Source: CAWCBH01 sp963793785 | GTDB lineage: Bacteria; Actinomycetota; Thermoleophilia; Solirubrobacterales; 70-9 | Reading direction: 5' to 3' | Length of the DNA: 64,000 nucleotides | Assembly (NCBI GenBank): GCA_963793785.1 | Contig: CAWCBH010000003.1 | Location: forward strand, 372,001-436,000 | In this document: positions 1 to 9,100 of the stretch, piece after piece | Layout: every line of letters starts with the position of its first letter | How positions within the stretch are numbered: position 1 is the first letter of the stretch | Made by a program: the position numbers and the translations under genes | Notes under the pieces: model-generated | The model's input: the letters and a program-made list of their open reading frames with translations, nothing else | What the model was told of the DNA's origin: nothing | Databases searched by the model: none

Positions 1-190
1 GCCGGCCTTGCAGGTCTTCGCGGGCGTAGTGGGTGATCTGGGCGCTTGAGAGCCGTTCGCCCAGCTCGGGCCCGAAGTCGATTCGCAGCTTCCAGGCCGG
101 CGTCCGGGCTTCCGGAAAGTCCTCCACCGCGGCGACGCGGCCGACGCGAATGTCGACGCCGAAGAACTGCTCGGGGTCGATCGCCGTCAC
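1..190 (-). CDS. CsaA-like tRNA-binding domain protein, 3' end cut by the window edge
   Basis: The reverse strand reads from GTG at 190 into an OB-fold tRNA-binding domain of the CsaA/Trbp111 type. Diagnostic segments are FFGVDIRVGRV near residue 9, PAWKLRIDFG near 32 and SAQITHYARED near 52. In CsaA these line the tRNA- and protein-binding face; the family acts as a small cytoplasmic chaperone-like or structure-specific tRNA-binding protein of about 110 residues, so roughly half is missing here. The GTG start overlaps the TGA of the upstream VOC gene by four bases (GTGA), which decides the start and implies translational coupling. The domain call is firm; the cellular role is inferred from the family. 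Confidence 0.85.
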   Translation of the reverse strand, partial: MTAIDPEQFFGVDIRVGRVAAVEDFPEARTPAWKLRIDFGPELGERLSSAQITHYAREDLQGR

Positions 191-531
191 GGTGCCTGGC
201 CGGCGGCCCAGATGCAGAACTCGTAGCCCTGGTCGTCGCGGCAGATCGAGAACCTGCCGCCCTCGGTCGGCTGCGGCTCCTCGGCCTCGCCAGCGAGCGA
301 GCGGACCTTCTCCATCGCCGCCTCGAGCTCGTCGACCTCGAAGCAGAGGTTCGCCTTCGGCTCCTGGTTGCCGCCGTGCAGCCCGCCGGGTGGGCTCATC
401 CCCTCGACGTTCCATCCCTCCGGCGCGTTGCCGGGGGAGAAGCGCCAGCCGAGCAGCTCGCCGTAGAAGCTCTTCGCCTTCTCCGCGTCGGCGAGCGAGA
501 GCCAGAAATAGACCAGGTCTCCCTGTGACAT
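187..531 (-). CDS. VOC (glyoxalase/bleomycin-resistance fold) protein
   Basis: A 114-residue single-domain protein of the vicinal oxygen chelate superfamily. It opens with a beta strand (VYFWLSLADAEKAKSFYGEL), the usual first half-module in which partner subunits pair, and the second half has a GRFSICRDDQGYEFCIWA strand pattern. Substrate cannot be told; many such proteins are dimeric metalloenzymes or ligand binders, often with weakly defined roles. The ATG at 531 is preceded by a strong GAGGAGG ribosome site, so the longer in-frame extension was rejected. It is translationally coupled to the downstream CsaA-like gene through a GTGA overlap. Confidence 0.85.
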   Translation of the reverse strand: MSQGDLVYFWLSLADAEKAKSFYGELLGWRFSPGNAPEGWNVEGMSPPGGLHGGNQEPKANLCFEVDELEAAMEKVRSLAGEAEEPQPTEGGRFSICRDDQGYEFCIWAAGQAP

Positions 532-544
532 CGAAGCCTCCTCT

Positions 545-1945
545 TCAGTTCGCTGAAGTGACGCCGCCGGCGACGACGTTGACGAAGTTCTCCAGGTGGC
601 GGGTTGTCCAGCACTCGAAGGCGCCGTCGCAATGGCGCTCATACGCGGCCATCACCGAGTCGCCGTAGTTCCAGTAAAGGCGCGGCTCCGGGTTCAACCA
701 GAACAGCCGCCCGGCCCGCTCGGAGACCTCGGCGAACACCTCGGCATGGGGCTCGCGGCCGTTGGTGCGCGCGTCGCCGAGCACGATCACGGTCGAGCGT
801 GGATCGAGCTCGTCGGCGATCTCGGCCAGGAACTCGAGCCAGACGCGGCCGTAGTCGGTGTAGCCGGAGACGTCGGCGACGCCACCCTCGCTCGATATCC
901 GGCCCGAGATCGAGCGGAAATCGCGCTCGTGCTCGAAGATCTCGGTCACCTCGGATATCCGCTCGATGAATACGAAGCTGCGCAGCTTGCGAAACGAGTC
1001 GTGCAGCGCGTGCAGGACGCTGAGGAAGAAGACGCTGGCCGAGGTGACCGAGGTCGAGACGTCGCAGAGGACGTAGATCTCGGGGCGGCGGGGGCGCTTG
1101 GGCCGGTAGCGCAACCGCAGCGGCACGCCTCCCGTCTCCAGCGAGGCCCGCATCGTGCGCCGCACGTCGACGATCCGCCCTCGCCGCCGCCCGCGCTGCT
1201 CGTGGCCGAGCGTCGCCAGCCGCCGCTTCATCTGCGCCACGGCCCGGTGGACGGCGGCAAGGTCCTGCGAGGGGCTGGTCGGCAGAGCCCGGTCGAGCTC
1301 GGCGAGAGGACGCGAGGGTGGCAGGCTCTCGGTTCGCTCGATCAGCCCGCGCTCCAGCTCGCGTCGCAGGTGACGCTCGAAGCGGTTCAGCTGCTCGCGG
1401 TCGATCGGCGGCAGCTCGGCGCCGTCCTCTGCCGGCGGCTGGGTCCCGGCCGAGAGTCCGAGGGTGCGGCGGATCCTCTGCACGTCGACGCCGACCACTC
1501 CCGAGCCCTCGCCCCGCCGCCCGAAGGCGGCGATTGCGAGCCGGGCCAGGTCTCGCATCTCGCCGTCGTTGCCGGCCACGATCGCCTCCCGCACCGACTC
1601 CATCAGATCCTCGAGGTCGAGCCGATCGCCGCCCTCATAGCGACGCTCGGATTCCTTCAGGCCCGCTTCGACGGCCTCGGCCTCCGCGGCGCGGAAGAAG
1701 TAACGCTCGAACAGCAGCTCGAACAACCGCCGGTCCTCCTGGGACTTGGCGATGGTGGCGGCAAGCGCCTCGCGGAAGTCCTCCTGCGTGGTCCAGGGGA
1801 CCTGGTCGAGGGCCGCGAAGGCGTCGAGGATCTCCGAGGTACCGACCGCGACGCCCTCGCCGCGCAGCTCCTCGCAGAAGGCGAGCAGCTTCGCCGCCAG
1901 CCCCGGAGGGCCGGCCTCAGCCTTCTGCCCGTAGGGAGTCGGCAA
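545..1945 (-). CDS. VWA domain protein, CoxE-like
   Basis: A 466-residue cytoplasmic protein of the CoxE-like VWA family, which works together with MoxR-type AAA+ ATPases in metal-cofactor insertion or protein remodelling. The N-terminal two thirds are helical and charged. A von Willebrand A domain begins near residue 290, where YVLCDVSTSV supplies the DxSxS MIDAS metal site at about 295-299. Its start overlaps the end of the upstream MoxR gene by 29 bases, so both are probably translated from one message. No signal peptide or membrane segment is visible. The partner complex matured by the pair is unknown because no molybdenum hydroxylase genes are nearby. Confidence 0.88.
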   Translation of the reverse strand: MPTPYGQKAEAGPPGLAAKLLAFCEELRGEGVAVGTSEILDAFAALDQVPWTTQEDFREALAATIAKSQEDRRLFELLFERYFFRAAEAEAVEAGLKESERRYEGGDRLDLEDLMESVREAIVAGNDGEMRDLARLAIAAFGRRGEGSGVVGVDVQRIRRTLGLSAGTQPPAEDGAELPPIDREQLNRFERHLRRELERGLIERTESLPPSRPLAELDRALPTSPSQDLAAVHRAVAQMKRRLATLGHEQRGRRRGRIVDVRRTMRASLETGGVPLRLRYRPKRPRRPEIYVLCDVSTSVTSASVFFLSVLHALHDSFRKLRSFVFIERISEVTEIFEHERDFRSISGRISSEGGVADVSGYTDYGRVWLEFLAEIADELDPRSTVIVLGDARTNGREPHAEVFAEVSERAGRLFWLNPEPRLYWNYGDSVMAAYERHCDGAFECWTTRHLENFVNVVAGGVTSAN

Positions 1946-2819
1946 GCCTCACCCCGACCCGCTCGGAGACGACATCGATGTCGGTGCGGTGCTTGACGAT
2001 GATCGAGATCGACTGCTGGAAGGTCTCCTGGTCGATGTCGTCGGCACCCATCAGCAGCAGCGTCCGGGCCCAGTCGATCGACTCGGCGATCGACGGTGGC
2101 TTCTTGAGGTCCAGCTGGCGAACCTGGTGGATGATCTCGACCAGCCGGCGGGCCAGCGCCTGGTCGAGCTCGGGCGCGTGCAGCCGCACGATCTCCATCT
2201 CGCGCTCGACGTCGGGATAGTCGAGCCAGAGGTAGAGGCAGCGCCGCTTCAGCGCCTCGGTGAGCTCGCGCGAGTTGTTGGAGGTGAGGACGACGATCGG
2301 CATCGACGTCGCCGAGATCTGGCCCAGCTCGGGAATCGAGATCTGGAAGTCCGACAGCAGCTCCAGCAGCATCGCCTCGAACTCCTGGTCGGTCTTGTCG
2401 ATCTCGTCGATCAGCAACACCACCGGCTCGGGGCTGGCGATCGCCTTCATCAGCGGCCTCTCGAGCAGGAACTCCTCGCTGAATATGTCGTCCTGAACCG
2501 AATCCCAGCCGGACTCGCCACCGGGCGCGCCGGCCTGGATCCGCAGCAACTGCTTGCGGTAGTTCCACTCGTAGAGCGCCTTGGCCTCATCGAGGCCCTC
2601 GTAGCACTGGAGCCGAATCAGCATCCGTCCGCTGGCCCGCGAGAGCGCCTTGGCGAGCTCGGTCTTGCCGACCCCCGCCGGCCCCTCGACCAGGACCGGC
2701 TTGCCGAGTCGCTGGGCTAGGAAGGAGACCAGCGCCGCCGGCTCGTCAGCGAGGTATTCGACCTCGGCCAGCGCCTGCCTGACGTCGGCGACGGACTCGG
2801 GGGTCGGTGATTGGCTCAT
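1917..2819 (-). CDS. MoxR-family AAA+ ATPase
   Basis: A 300-residue AAA+ ATPase. Walker A (GPAGVGKTE) lies at residues 46-54, Walker B (VVLLIDEID) at 133-141, and a sensor-like TSNN follows about 40 residues later. Length and the segment ELLSDFQISIPELG match MoxR proteins, which act as chaperone-like ATPases with VWA proteins. ATG at 2819 is chosen because the protein reads MSQSPTPES straight into the domain; a longer in-frame extension has low-complexity Arg-rich sequence and runs into a divergent gene. The VWA gene follows with a 29-base overlap, supporting a two-gene MoxR/VWA module. Confidence 0.9.
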   Translation of the reverse strand: MSQSPTPESVADVRQALAEVEYLADEPAALVSFLAQRLGKPVLVEGPAGVGKTELAKALSRASGRMLIRLQCYEGLDEAKALYEWNYRKQLLRIQAGAPGGESGWDSVQDDIFSEEFLLERPLMKAIASPEPVVLLIDEIDKTDQEFEAMLLELLSDFQISIPELGQISATSMPIVVLTSNNSRELTEALKRRCLYLWLDYPDVEREMEIVRLHAPELDQALARRLVEIIHQVRQLDLKKPPSIAESIDWARTLLLMGADDIDQETFQQSISIIVKHRTDIDVVSERVGVRLADSLRAEG

Positions 2820-2876
2820 CGTCGGCGTTCGATGATAGTTGCGTGGGATCGGCGGCCGGCCAACGATAATGCGCCG

Positions 2877-3116
2877 ATGCTTGCCCTTATGGTGCCGGTC
2901 GCCGAGCTGCTGCCGCGCAGTCTCGGCCCCTACGCGACCCTGATGGCCGTCGGCTTCCTGATCGGCATCTTCGGGCACCTGGCCCGCTCGCGATGGATGG
3001 TTGCGATTGGGATCCTGATGATCTTCTGCGCGACGCTGGTCTTCCCGCTGGTGCGAAACGCGACCGAGGACGATCCGCCGGCGGCCGAGGGCGAGCGGCT
3101 GCCGGGGGTGCCATGA
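2877..3116 (+). CDS. Small two-helix membrane protein
   Basis: A 79-residue protein that I do not recognise as a named family. Two hydrophobic segments are visible at about residues 20-36 and 41-59, separated by a short basic loop (HLARSRW), followed by an acidic, proline-containing tail. The positive loop suggests both termini outside and the loop in the cytoplasm. It is divergent from the MoxR operon and lies 22 bases upstream of the PPK2 gene, so the two may share a transcript. No catalytic motif is present. Confidence 0.6.
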   Translation: MLALMVPVAELLPRSLGPYATLMAVGFLIGIFGHLARSRWMVAIGILMIFCATLVFPLVRNATEDDPPAAEGERLPGVP

Positions 3117-3138
3117 GCGCGAAGCGCGAGTTTTTGCC

Positions 3139-3906
3139 ATGAGCGGCAGGCTCGATCAGCTCGACCTCAGCCTGCGGCTCGACCGCCAGCAGGAGAAGGC
3201 GGCGCTGGAGGAGGCCTGGAAGCGCCTGACCCAGCTGCGCCTGACCCTCGGGGGACTGATCGGCGACGGCGAGCTCGGCCCGCCGGTCTGCGTCGTCTTC
3301 GAGGGCTGGGACGCCTCCGGCAAGGGAGGCTGCATCAAACGGCTGGTCGGGCAGATGGACCCTCGCCACGTGCGCGTGGTTCAGTTCGCGGCTCCGACAT
3401 CCGACGAGAAGCGCCACCACTTCCTCTGGCGCTTCTGGCCCAAGCTGCCGGGCTGGGGAGGGATGGCCGTCTTCGACCGCTCTTGGTACGGGCGCGTGCT
3501 GGTCGAGCGGGTCGAGGAATTCGCGGCCCGCGAGCAGTGGCTGCGCGCCTACGATGAGATCAACAGCTTCGAGCGCAGCCTCGCCGACGAGGGGACGATC
3601 CTGATCAAGTTCTGGCTCCACATCTCCGAGGAGGAGCAGGCGAGACGCTTCGAGCGCCGCTCCCAGGACCCGCTGAAGGCCTGGAAACTGACCGACGAGG
3701 ACTGGCGCAATCGCGACAAGCGGCAGGCCTACGAGGAAGCGGTCGAGGACATGGTCGCTCGCACCGACCAGCCCGAGGCCCCGTGGCACCTGGTCCCGGC
3801 CGACTCCAAGCGCTACGCCCGCGTCGAGGTTGTGCGGAGCGTCATCGCGGAGATCGAGGCGGGGATGAAGAAGTGGGGCCAGGAGCCGCCGCCGCCTCCC
3901 GAGTGA
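3139..3906 (+). CDS. Polyphosphate kinase 2 family protein
   Basis: A 255-residue PPK2 family enzyme that transfers phosphate between polyphosphate and nucleotides in the cytoplasm. The P-loop EGWDASGKGG is near residue 55 and the second motif VFDRSWYGR near 112 holds catalytic Asp and Arg; the lid contains RRSQDPLKAWKL. Length fits single-domain PPK2. Whether it prefers AMP, ADP or GDP cannot be read reliably from sequence. ATG at 3139 is preceded by a short GC hairpin and a T-run rather than a strong ribosome site. Its last 65 bases are antisense to the convergent membrane-protein gene. Confidence 0.9.
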   Translation: MSGRLDQLDLSLRLDRQQEKAALEEAWKRLTQLRLTLGGLIGDGELGPPVCVVFEGWDASGKGGCIKRLVGQMDPRHVRVVQFAAPTSDEKRHHFLWRFWPKLPGWGGMAVFDRSWYGRVLVERVEEFAAREQWLRAYDEINSFERSLADEGTILIKFWLHISEEEQARRFERRSQDPLKAWKLTDEDWRNRDKRQAYEEAVEDMVARTDQPEAPWHLVPADSKRYARVEVVRSVIAEIEAGMKKWGQEPPPPPE

Positions 3907-4402
3907 GCTCCAGCCGGCGCACCCGCACGCCGGCGACGGCGAGAATCAGCGCCCCGGCGAGGGCGACGAAGATTCCGTATCGCAACCCGTAGTCGGTCGG
4001 GAAGTCGAAGATCGTCTCCTGCGGTCGGTCGATCATCAGGTAGGCGACCAGCAGCGCCGACCACGCGCCTGCCACCGCCACCAGGGTCCCCTCGTGCATC
4101 GGCAGCGGCGGCCGGTGTCCGCGCCAGGCGCCGATCACCAGGACCAACGCCGAGACCACGGTCAGCACCAGCGCCGCCTCGCCGAAGTCGAAGCTTCCGA
4201 GGCCGCTCTTCTCGAAGCGGTTGGCCTCCGGGATCCGATACCAGGGCAGAAGCAGGCTGGCGAGCGAGATCGAGCCGCCGGCGACTGCCAGCTCCTCGGC
4301 GTGGCGTCTTTGAGCGCGGAGCGAGGCGCCCAAGCGTCTCTGATTGGGGTGGGCGCCGAGCGAAGCGCGAAATTTATTCTCAGTCGAGCGGCTGCCGTCC
4401 AC
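3842..4402 (-). CDS. Four-helix membrane protein, unknown function
   Basis: A 186-residue protein with about four hydrophobic stretches (GGSISLASLLLPW, then ALVLTVVSALVLVIG, AVAGAWSALLVAYLMI and GIFVALAGALILAVAGV). I do not recognise a family. The GTG start at 4402 lies inside the end of the DUF2203 gene, implying coupling, but the first 35 residues (RASLGAHPNQRRLGASLRA) are repetitive and GC-rich and may be non-coding; a shorter protein starting nearer 4300 is possible. The 3' end overlaps the convergent PPK2 gene by 65 bases. It forms the last gene of a three-gene operon with EVE and DUF2203 proteins. Confidence 0.6.
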   Translation of the reverse strand: MDGSRSTENKFRASLGAHPNQRRLGASLRAQRRHAEELAVAGGSISLASLLLPWYRIPEANRFEKSGLGSFDFGEAALVLTVVSALVLVIGAWRGHRPPLPMHEGTLVAVAGAWSALLVAYLMIDRPQETIFDFPTDYGLRYGIFVALAGALILAVAGVRVRRLELTREAAAAPGPTSSSPPRSPR

Positions 4403-4760
4403 CGTAGCCGGCCTCCAGCTCGTGCCAGTGATCGACCTCGTCCTCGCCCAGCTCCCAGCAGAGGTAGATCTCGCGGCCGTCGAGCAGGGCCGGGAAGTCG
4501 ATCAGGCCCCGGTCGAGGTCGCGGATCACGATCCCGGACTCCTGTAGGGCTGAGAGCAGCCGCCGTACCTCGAGGAACGACTCGCCGACCTGGACGCCCG
4601 CCTCGCCGCCGCCGTTGCCGGGCGCCGCATCCGAGAGCGCCTCGTGGGCCTCCGCGTCGGTGAGCAGATCCTTGGCGTCGCGCAGCCGCTGCAGCAGCGG
4701 CCGCAGCGTCTCCAGCGCCGCGTTGGCCTCGGCGCGGCTGAAGTGGCGCTCGTGGATCAC
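4380..4760 (-). CDS. DUF2203 family protein
   Basis: A 126-residue cytoplasmic protein of the DUF2203 family, whose function is not established. The family pattern is clear: an N-terminal helical hairpin starting HFSRAEANAALETL and a C-terminal region with GIVIRDLDRGLIDFPAL, YLCWELGEDEVDHWHE and a Gly-rich end. GTG at 4760 is taken because it overlaps the TGA of the EVE gene as GTGA; another GTG six bases upstream is possible. The Trp/His-rich end is typical of the family. Confidence 0.82.
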   Translation of the reverse strand: MIHERHFSRAEANAALETLRPLLQRLRDAKDLLTDAEAHEALSDAAPGNGGGEAGVQVGESFLEVRRLLSALQESGIVIRDLDRGLIDFPALLDGREIYLCWELGEDEVDHWHELEAGYGGRQPLD

Positions 4761-5299
4761 CGTGACGCGGGCGCCCGTGCCGCGGCGGCGAGGCGTTCGC
4801 GCAGCAGGCGCGCGTCGGCCTCGCCGACGATTCGCAGCTGACCCTGGAAGGCGAGCTGCCAGTGCTCGGCCGGCCATTTTGCGACGTGCTCGAGCTCGCC
4901 GGCCAGCTCGACCGCCGGGACGAAGTCCTCCTCCTCGAGGATCAGCATCGGATGGGCATCGACTCGCCAGGGGTACGCCTCGGTTATTACTTGCCGGCGC
5001 GGTGCTAGCGCCGGCTCTGGCTGGTCAGGCGCCGAAGGCGCCGCACGTGATGTCTTTCCCTTCTTCATCGCCGGCCAGATCGGGGTCCGGTCCTCGTACA
5101 TCTCCGAGCTGGCGCGGACAATGCCGCCGAATTCCTGCACGCCGGTGACGTAGAAGACGATCTCGTCGCCGGGGCGCATCTGCTCGGCCTGGCGGCGGCG
5201 CCGCTCCTTGAAGCCGATCACGTTGAAGCCGCGCTCGACGTTGATGCGGAAGTTCTCCAGCGAGCCGGTCAGGATCCAGGTCTTGCCGGTGTCGGCCAC
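4757..5299 (-). CDS. EVE (PUA-like) domain protein interrupted by a repeat-encoded insert
   Basis: A 180-residue protein of the EVE family, PUA/YTH-like folds that bind modified bases in RNA or DNA. Family landmarks are WILTGSLENFRI at residues 8-19, RPGDEIVFYVTG near 42, and YPWRVD, FVPAVELA and AKWPAEHWQLAFQGQLR in the second half. Between MKKGKT and the conserved YPWR there are about 25 extra residues (AAPSAPDQPEPALAPRRQ) that EVE domains usually lack. They are encoded by a two-hairpin DNA repeat at 4993-5042, also found at the end of an unrelated gene near 24.75 kb. The insert sits where a surface loop is expected, so the protein may still fold. First gene of a GTGA-coupled operon. Confidence 0.85.
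   Translation of the reverse strand: MADTGKTWILTGSLENFRINVERGFNVIGFKERRRRQAEQMRPGDEIVFYVTGVQEFGGIVRASSEMYEDRTPIWPAMKKGKTSRAAPSAPDQPEPALAPRRQVITEAYPWRVDAHPMLILEEEDFVPAVELAGELEHVAKWPAEHWQLAFQGQLRIVGEADARLLRERLAAAARAPASR
4993..5042. repeat. Two-hairpin repeat, copy A, inside the EVE gene
   Basis: Hairpin 1 pairs GCCGGCGC (4993-5000) with GCGCCGGC (5008-5015). A 12-base spacer ending GGCTGGTCA follows, then hairpin 2, GGCGCC-GAA-GGCGCC (5028-5042), then GCA. The same architecture, spacer length and GGCTGGTCA core occur at 24749-24796, while the stems differ with base pairing kept. It is in frame within the EVE gene and adds an Ala/Pro-rich peptide. Confidence 0.75.
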
Positions 5300-5308
5300 A
5301 ACCGGATT

Positions 5309-6106
5309 CTAGGTTCGGGCGCTGATCTCCCGGATCGCGGCGGCATTCTCGGCCGGGCGGCTGATCGGGCCGTCTTCGACTTGGACGATTCGCGCCGCGG
5401 GCAGAGCCTCGCTGGTCAGCCGCTCGAGCTCCGCCGGCGCCGGAAACCAGGGGTTTGCCGTCCCCTGCTGGGAGCTGATCACCGAGAGCCGTTCGCCGAT
5501 CGCCCTCGCCTCTGCGAGGGCGTCATCGTCGGTCCAGGCGCGGATACGATCCAGGGCCGGCTCCTGGGGCGAGAACTCGACGAGCTTGTTGACGCGCTGC
5601 TGCACGGCGGCTTGATCCAGCTGCGGGTTGGTCGTGCTCGTCAGCGATCGGATCGCCCCGCGGTAGTCGCGGGAGAGCATCTCCCGAAAAGCGCCGATCA
5701 CCGACTCCGAGCTCAACAGCGCATCGCTCGTGCCCCACTCGGCCTGGGGCAGGGGAGGTCCGATGCAGGCAACCTCGCTGGCCAAGTCGGGCCGTCGGGC
5801 CGCGAGCTTTACCGCGCGGTGGTTCGAGTCGGCGAGGGAGATGGTGACGGCCGGACCGCCGGCCGCTGCGATCAGCCCCTCGAGGTCGCCGATGTCGGTT
5901 TCGATGTCATAGGGGCCGCGACGGCTCGAATCTCCCGTACCACGCAGGTGATACGTCATCACCCGGTGGTCGTGGGCGAGATCGGCGAGTAGCTCGTCGT
6001 AGACGCCAGGGCTCCACGACCAGTAGGTGGCGAGAGCGACCAGCGGCCCTTCGCCGACGATCTCGTAGTGGATCTCGGCCCCGTCGGGCCGGCTCAGCGA
6101 GGGCAT
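5309..6106 (-). CDS. Alpha/beta hydrolase-fold protein
   Basis: A 265-residue alpha/beta-hydrolase-like protein with the oxyanion region near LVALATYWSWSPG, the strand-helix VMTYHLRGTGDSS, and a nucleophile-elbow position occupied by ISLADSNHR instead of a classic GxSxG. Near the C-terminus the usual catalytic His position reads EDGPISRP. It may therefore be a divergent or non-hydrolytic member (a related haloperoxidase-like subgroup is possible). ATG at 6106 begins PSLSRPDGAEIHYE, the normal first strand; the longer open frame upstream is antisense noise from the cyclase gene. It follows that gene by 23 bases and could be co-transcribed. Confidence 0.75.
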   Translation of the reverse strand: MPSLSRPDGAEIHYEIVGEGPLVALATYWSWSPGVYDELLADLAHDHRVMTYHLRGTGDSSRRGPYDIETDIGDLEGLIAAAGGPAVTISLADSNHRAVKLAARRPDLASEVACIGPPLPQAEWGTSDALLSSESVIGAFREMLSRDYRGAIRSLTSTTNPQLDQAAVQQRVNKLVEFSPQEPALDRIRAWTDDDALAEARAIGERLSVISSQQGTANPWFPAPAELERLTSEALPAARIVQVEDGPISRPAENAAAIREISART

Positions 6107-6129
6107 CGGCGCAACCGTAGCCGGGGGTG

Positions 6130-9100
6130 TCAGCCGGCGGCCATCGCGCGTGCCCGCTCGGCCTCGTGCGGGATGCCGAGCGCCTCGTAGCGCGCGGCCG
6201 CCGCGTCGGCAGCCTCGCGGGCGGTCACCGGGTCCAGCTCGGCGAGGCGATGGGCGCGCAGCATCTCCGCCCGCGCGGCGTCGAGGGGCAGCTCCAGCTC
6301 CGTCCAGGCGTCGCGCGCCTCGGCCAGCGCCGCCTCCCCTTGCTCGGGATCGGCGATCGTGGCGCCCTCCGCCTCGCGCGCCGCCGCCAGCCCGACCGGG
6401 TAGTGGAGCCGCTCGACCAGATGCGAGGCGCTCTCGGCGGCCTCGCGAGCCTGATCCATGCGGCCACCCAGCGCCAGGCAGATCGCCCGCTCGGAGAGCG
6501 CCTCCAGGGACTGGGCCACGAGCCCGGCCCGTTCGCAGATGTCGAGCGCCTGCGCCAGGATCATCTCGGCGTCGGCGAACTTGCCCTGGTCGCGATGGAT
6601 GGCCGCCAGCCAGTACAGGGCCGAAAACGCGACCTCGGAGCGCCCGACCTGCTCGGCGATCTCGTGGGCGCGGCGGCAGTTGTGCTCGGCGCGCTCCCAG
6701 TCGCCGTCGCGCCAGCGCAGCGCGCCCCGCATCACGTAGGGGAAGCAGAGCTTGCCGAGCAGGCCCTCGCGTTCGGCCAGCCCGGCGCTGGCCTCGGTCT
6801 CTCGCTCGACCACCTCCCAGTCGCAGCGGTAGACGGCCAGCTCCGCCAGCGCCGCGTGGACCTCGACCTGCGACGGGACGTCGCCGACCTCGACCGCGAT
6901 CCCAAGCGCTTCCTCGTAGGCCTCCGATGCATGGGTGTAGTCGGCCTCCGAGGCTTCGAAGTGATAGCCCAGCGTCAGCAGCGCCCGCACCGCTTCCGCC
7001 TTGTCGGACTCGCGCGCCAGCTCCACTGAGCGCTCGAGGTTCTCGCGCGCCTTCTCGAAGTCGCCGATGCGGCCGAACACCCGCCCGAAGATGCCGTGCG
7101 CGCGGCTCGCCGCTGCCGCCTCGCCGAGCCGTTCCGCCAGCCGCAGCGCCTTCTCGGAGGCGTAGATCGCCAGCATGTTGTCGCCGGTGTGCATGTAGAG
7201 CGAGGCCGCCTCCTCGTAAAGACGCACCAGCTCGATGCACGGAGGGCCGTCCTTGAGAAGGTCGATGCCCTTCTGGTAGTGGTCGATCGAGGCTTCGCGC
7301 TCGCCCTTGTCCCAATGCGCGGCGCCGATCTTGCGGTGCAGGTCGCCGACCCTGGCCAGGTTCTCCTCGCGACGGTGGTGGTCGAGGCACTGCTCCCAGA
7401 CCGCGACCGCCTCGTCGACGCGGCCGAGGCGCAGCGCCGCGTCGCCGACCTTCTCGCCGATCCGCGCCCTGGAGTCGTCGTCCAGCACCTCGTCGAGGCG
7501 GTGCGCGGACCGGTAATGCCCGAGTGCCTCCTGGTTCGAGTACAGGGACGCGGCGGCGTCGCCGGCGGCCTCGAGGAATCGCAGCGCCCGCTCGCTCATC
7601 TGGTGCAGCTGGTCGGGCTCGATCCCGGCCTCGGCACCCAGCGCCGCGGCGCGTCCGTAGTGCTCGGCGACGAGCGCCTCGGCTCCCTCGCCGGCCCGTT
7701 CCTCGATGAAGCCGCCGACCTCGAAGTGCTGGCGGCTGCGGCTCGCCTTCGGCAGCATGCCGTAGGCGACGTCGCGGATCAGGGCGTGCTTGAAGGCGTA
7801 CTCGCGCTCGCCGGCCAGGCGGCTGGCGACCCCGCCGATCACCAGTTCCTTCTCCTGCAGCGAGTCAAGCGCCGATTCGACGTCGGGTGCCGAGGCCCCC
7901 GAGGCCCGCAGCAGCGCCCCTTCCCAGAAGTTTTGCCCGACCACCGAGGCGTGCTGGAGCAGGCGCCGCTGGAAGGCGGGCAGCGAATCGAGACGAGCTG
8001 CCAGCACCGAGTGGACCGTGTCCGGCAGCACGTCGGTGTCGGCCCCCTCCTCGTGCAGGCGATTGACGATCTCCTCGGCGAACAGCGGGTTGCCGTCGGC
8101 GCGCTGGGCGACGCGGGCGACCAGCTCACCGTCGTGGCCGTTGCCCCCGTAGAGCTCTCGGACCAGGTCCTTGGTCTCGTCGCCGGACAGCGGCTCCAGC
8201 GAGATCGAGGTGGCGTTGCGGCGCCCGCCGCCCCAGTCGGCGCGGCGGTCAAGCAGCTCGTCGCGCGCCAGGCAGACCAGCAGCAGCGGCCCCCGCACCC
8301 AGCGCGCCAGGTGCTCGATCAGGTCCAGCATTCCCTCGTCGGCCCAGTGGATGTCCTCGAAGGCGAGGATCAGGGGCCGGCGGCTGGTCATCGCCTCGAC
8401 CAAGGAGCGAATCGCCGAGAACAGGGTCTCGCGCATTCGCTGCGGGTCCTCGCCGTCGGGCACCGCCACCGGATCGGGCGGCTCGACCCCGATCATCAGG
8501 CCGATCACGGCGGCATTTCGCTCCGCCGACTCGGCCTCGACCTCGGACTCGGCCAACAGAGCGCTGACTCCGCCGGCCAGCTTCCCCCAGGCCGATTCGG
8601 TGGGCTCGTCGGCGGCGATCCCGAACTCGGTCCGCAGCATCTCCGCCATCGCCCAGTAGGAGATCCCGGTGCCGTAGGGAGGGCATTCCCCGATCCGCAG
8701 TGCCGGCGCCGGGTCGAGCTCGGCGATCCGCGAGGTGAGTTCCCGCAGCAAGCGAGATTTCCCGACCCCGGCCTGGCCGATCACGGTGACCAGGTGCGGC
8801 CTGCTTTCGCGCTCGATCCGTTCCGCGAGGGAGATCAGCAGCGTCTGCTCCTCGTCGCGGCCGATCAGCGGTGCCGCGGTTCGGAGCGCCGACCGGTGGG
8901 CGGGTCGATCCGCCTTCAGGGCCGTCGCTTCCCAGGCGGGGACGGGCTCCGACTTCCCCTTCAGGGTCAGCGGTTCGAGGCGCTCGTGATCGACCGCCTC
9001 ACGGGTGGCGCGATAGGTCGACTCGCCCACGGTTACGGTGCCCGGCCGGGCCGCCGCCTGAAGGCGCGCGGCGACGTTGACCGTGTCGCCGATCACCGTG

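Noticed and set aside
3116..3138. GCGC-GAA-GCGC hairpin plus T-run as a terminator
   Set aside because: The stem has only four pairs and lies within a likely operon of two same-strand genes; it is too weak to call.
4300..4380. GGCGCC-centred inverted repeat in the membrane protein's N-terminus as a third copy of the two-hairpin repeat
   Set aside because: It has GGCGCC arms but lacks the GGCTGGTCA core, the GAA loop in place and the 12-base spacing.
5309..7390. 693-residue reverse frame joining the hydrolase to the cyclase end
   Set aside because: The extra 428 residues are out of frame with the cyclase TPR region and Gly/Arg-rich; the ATG at 6106 starts a normal hydrolase.
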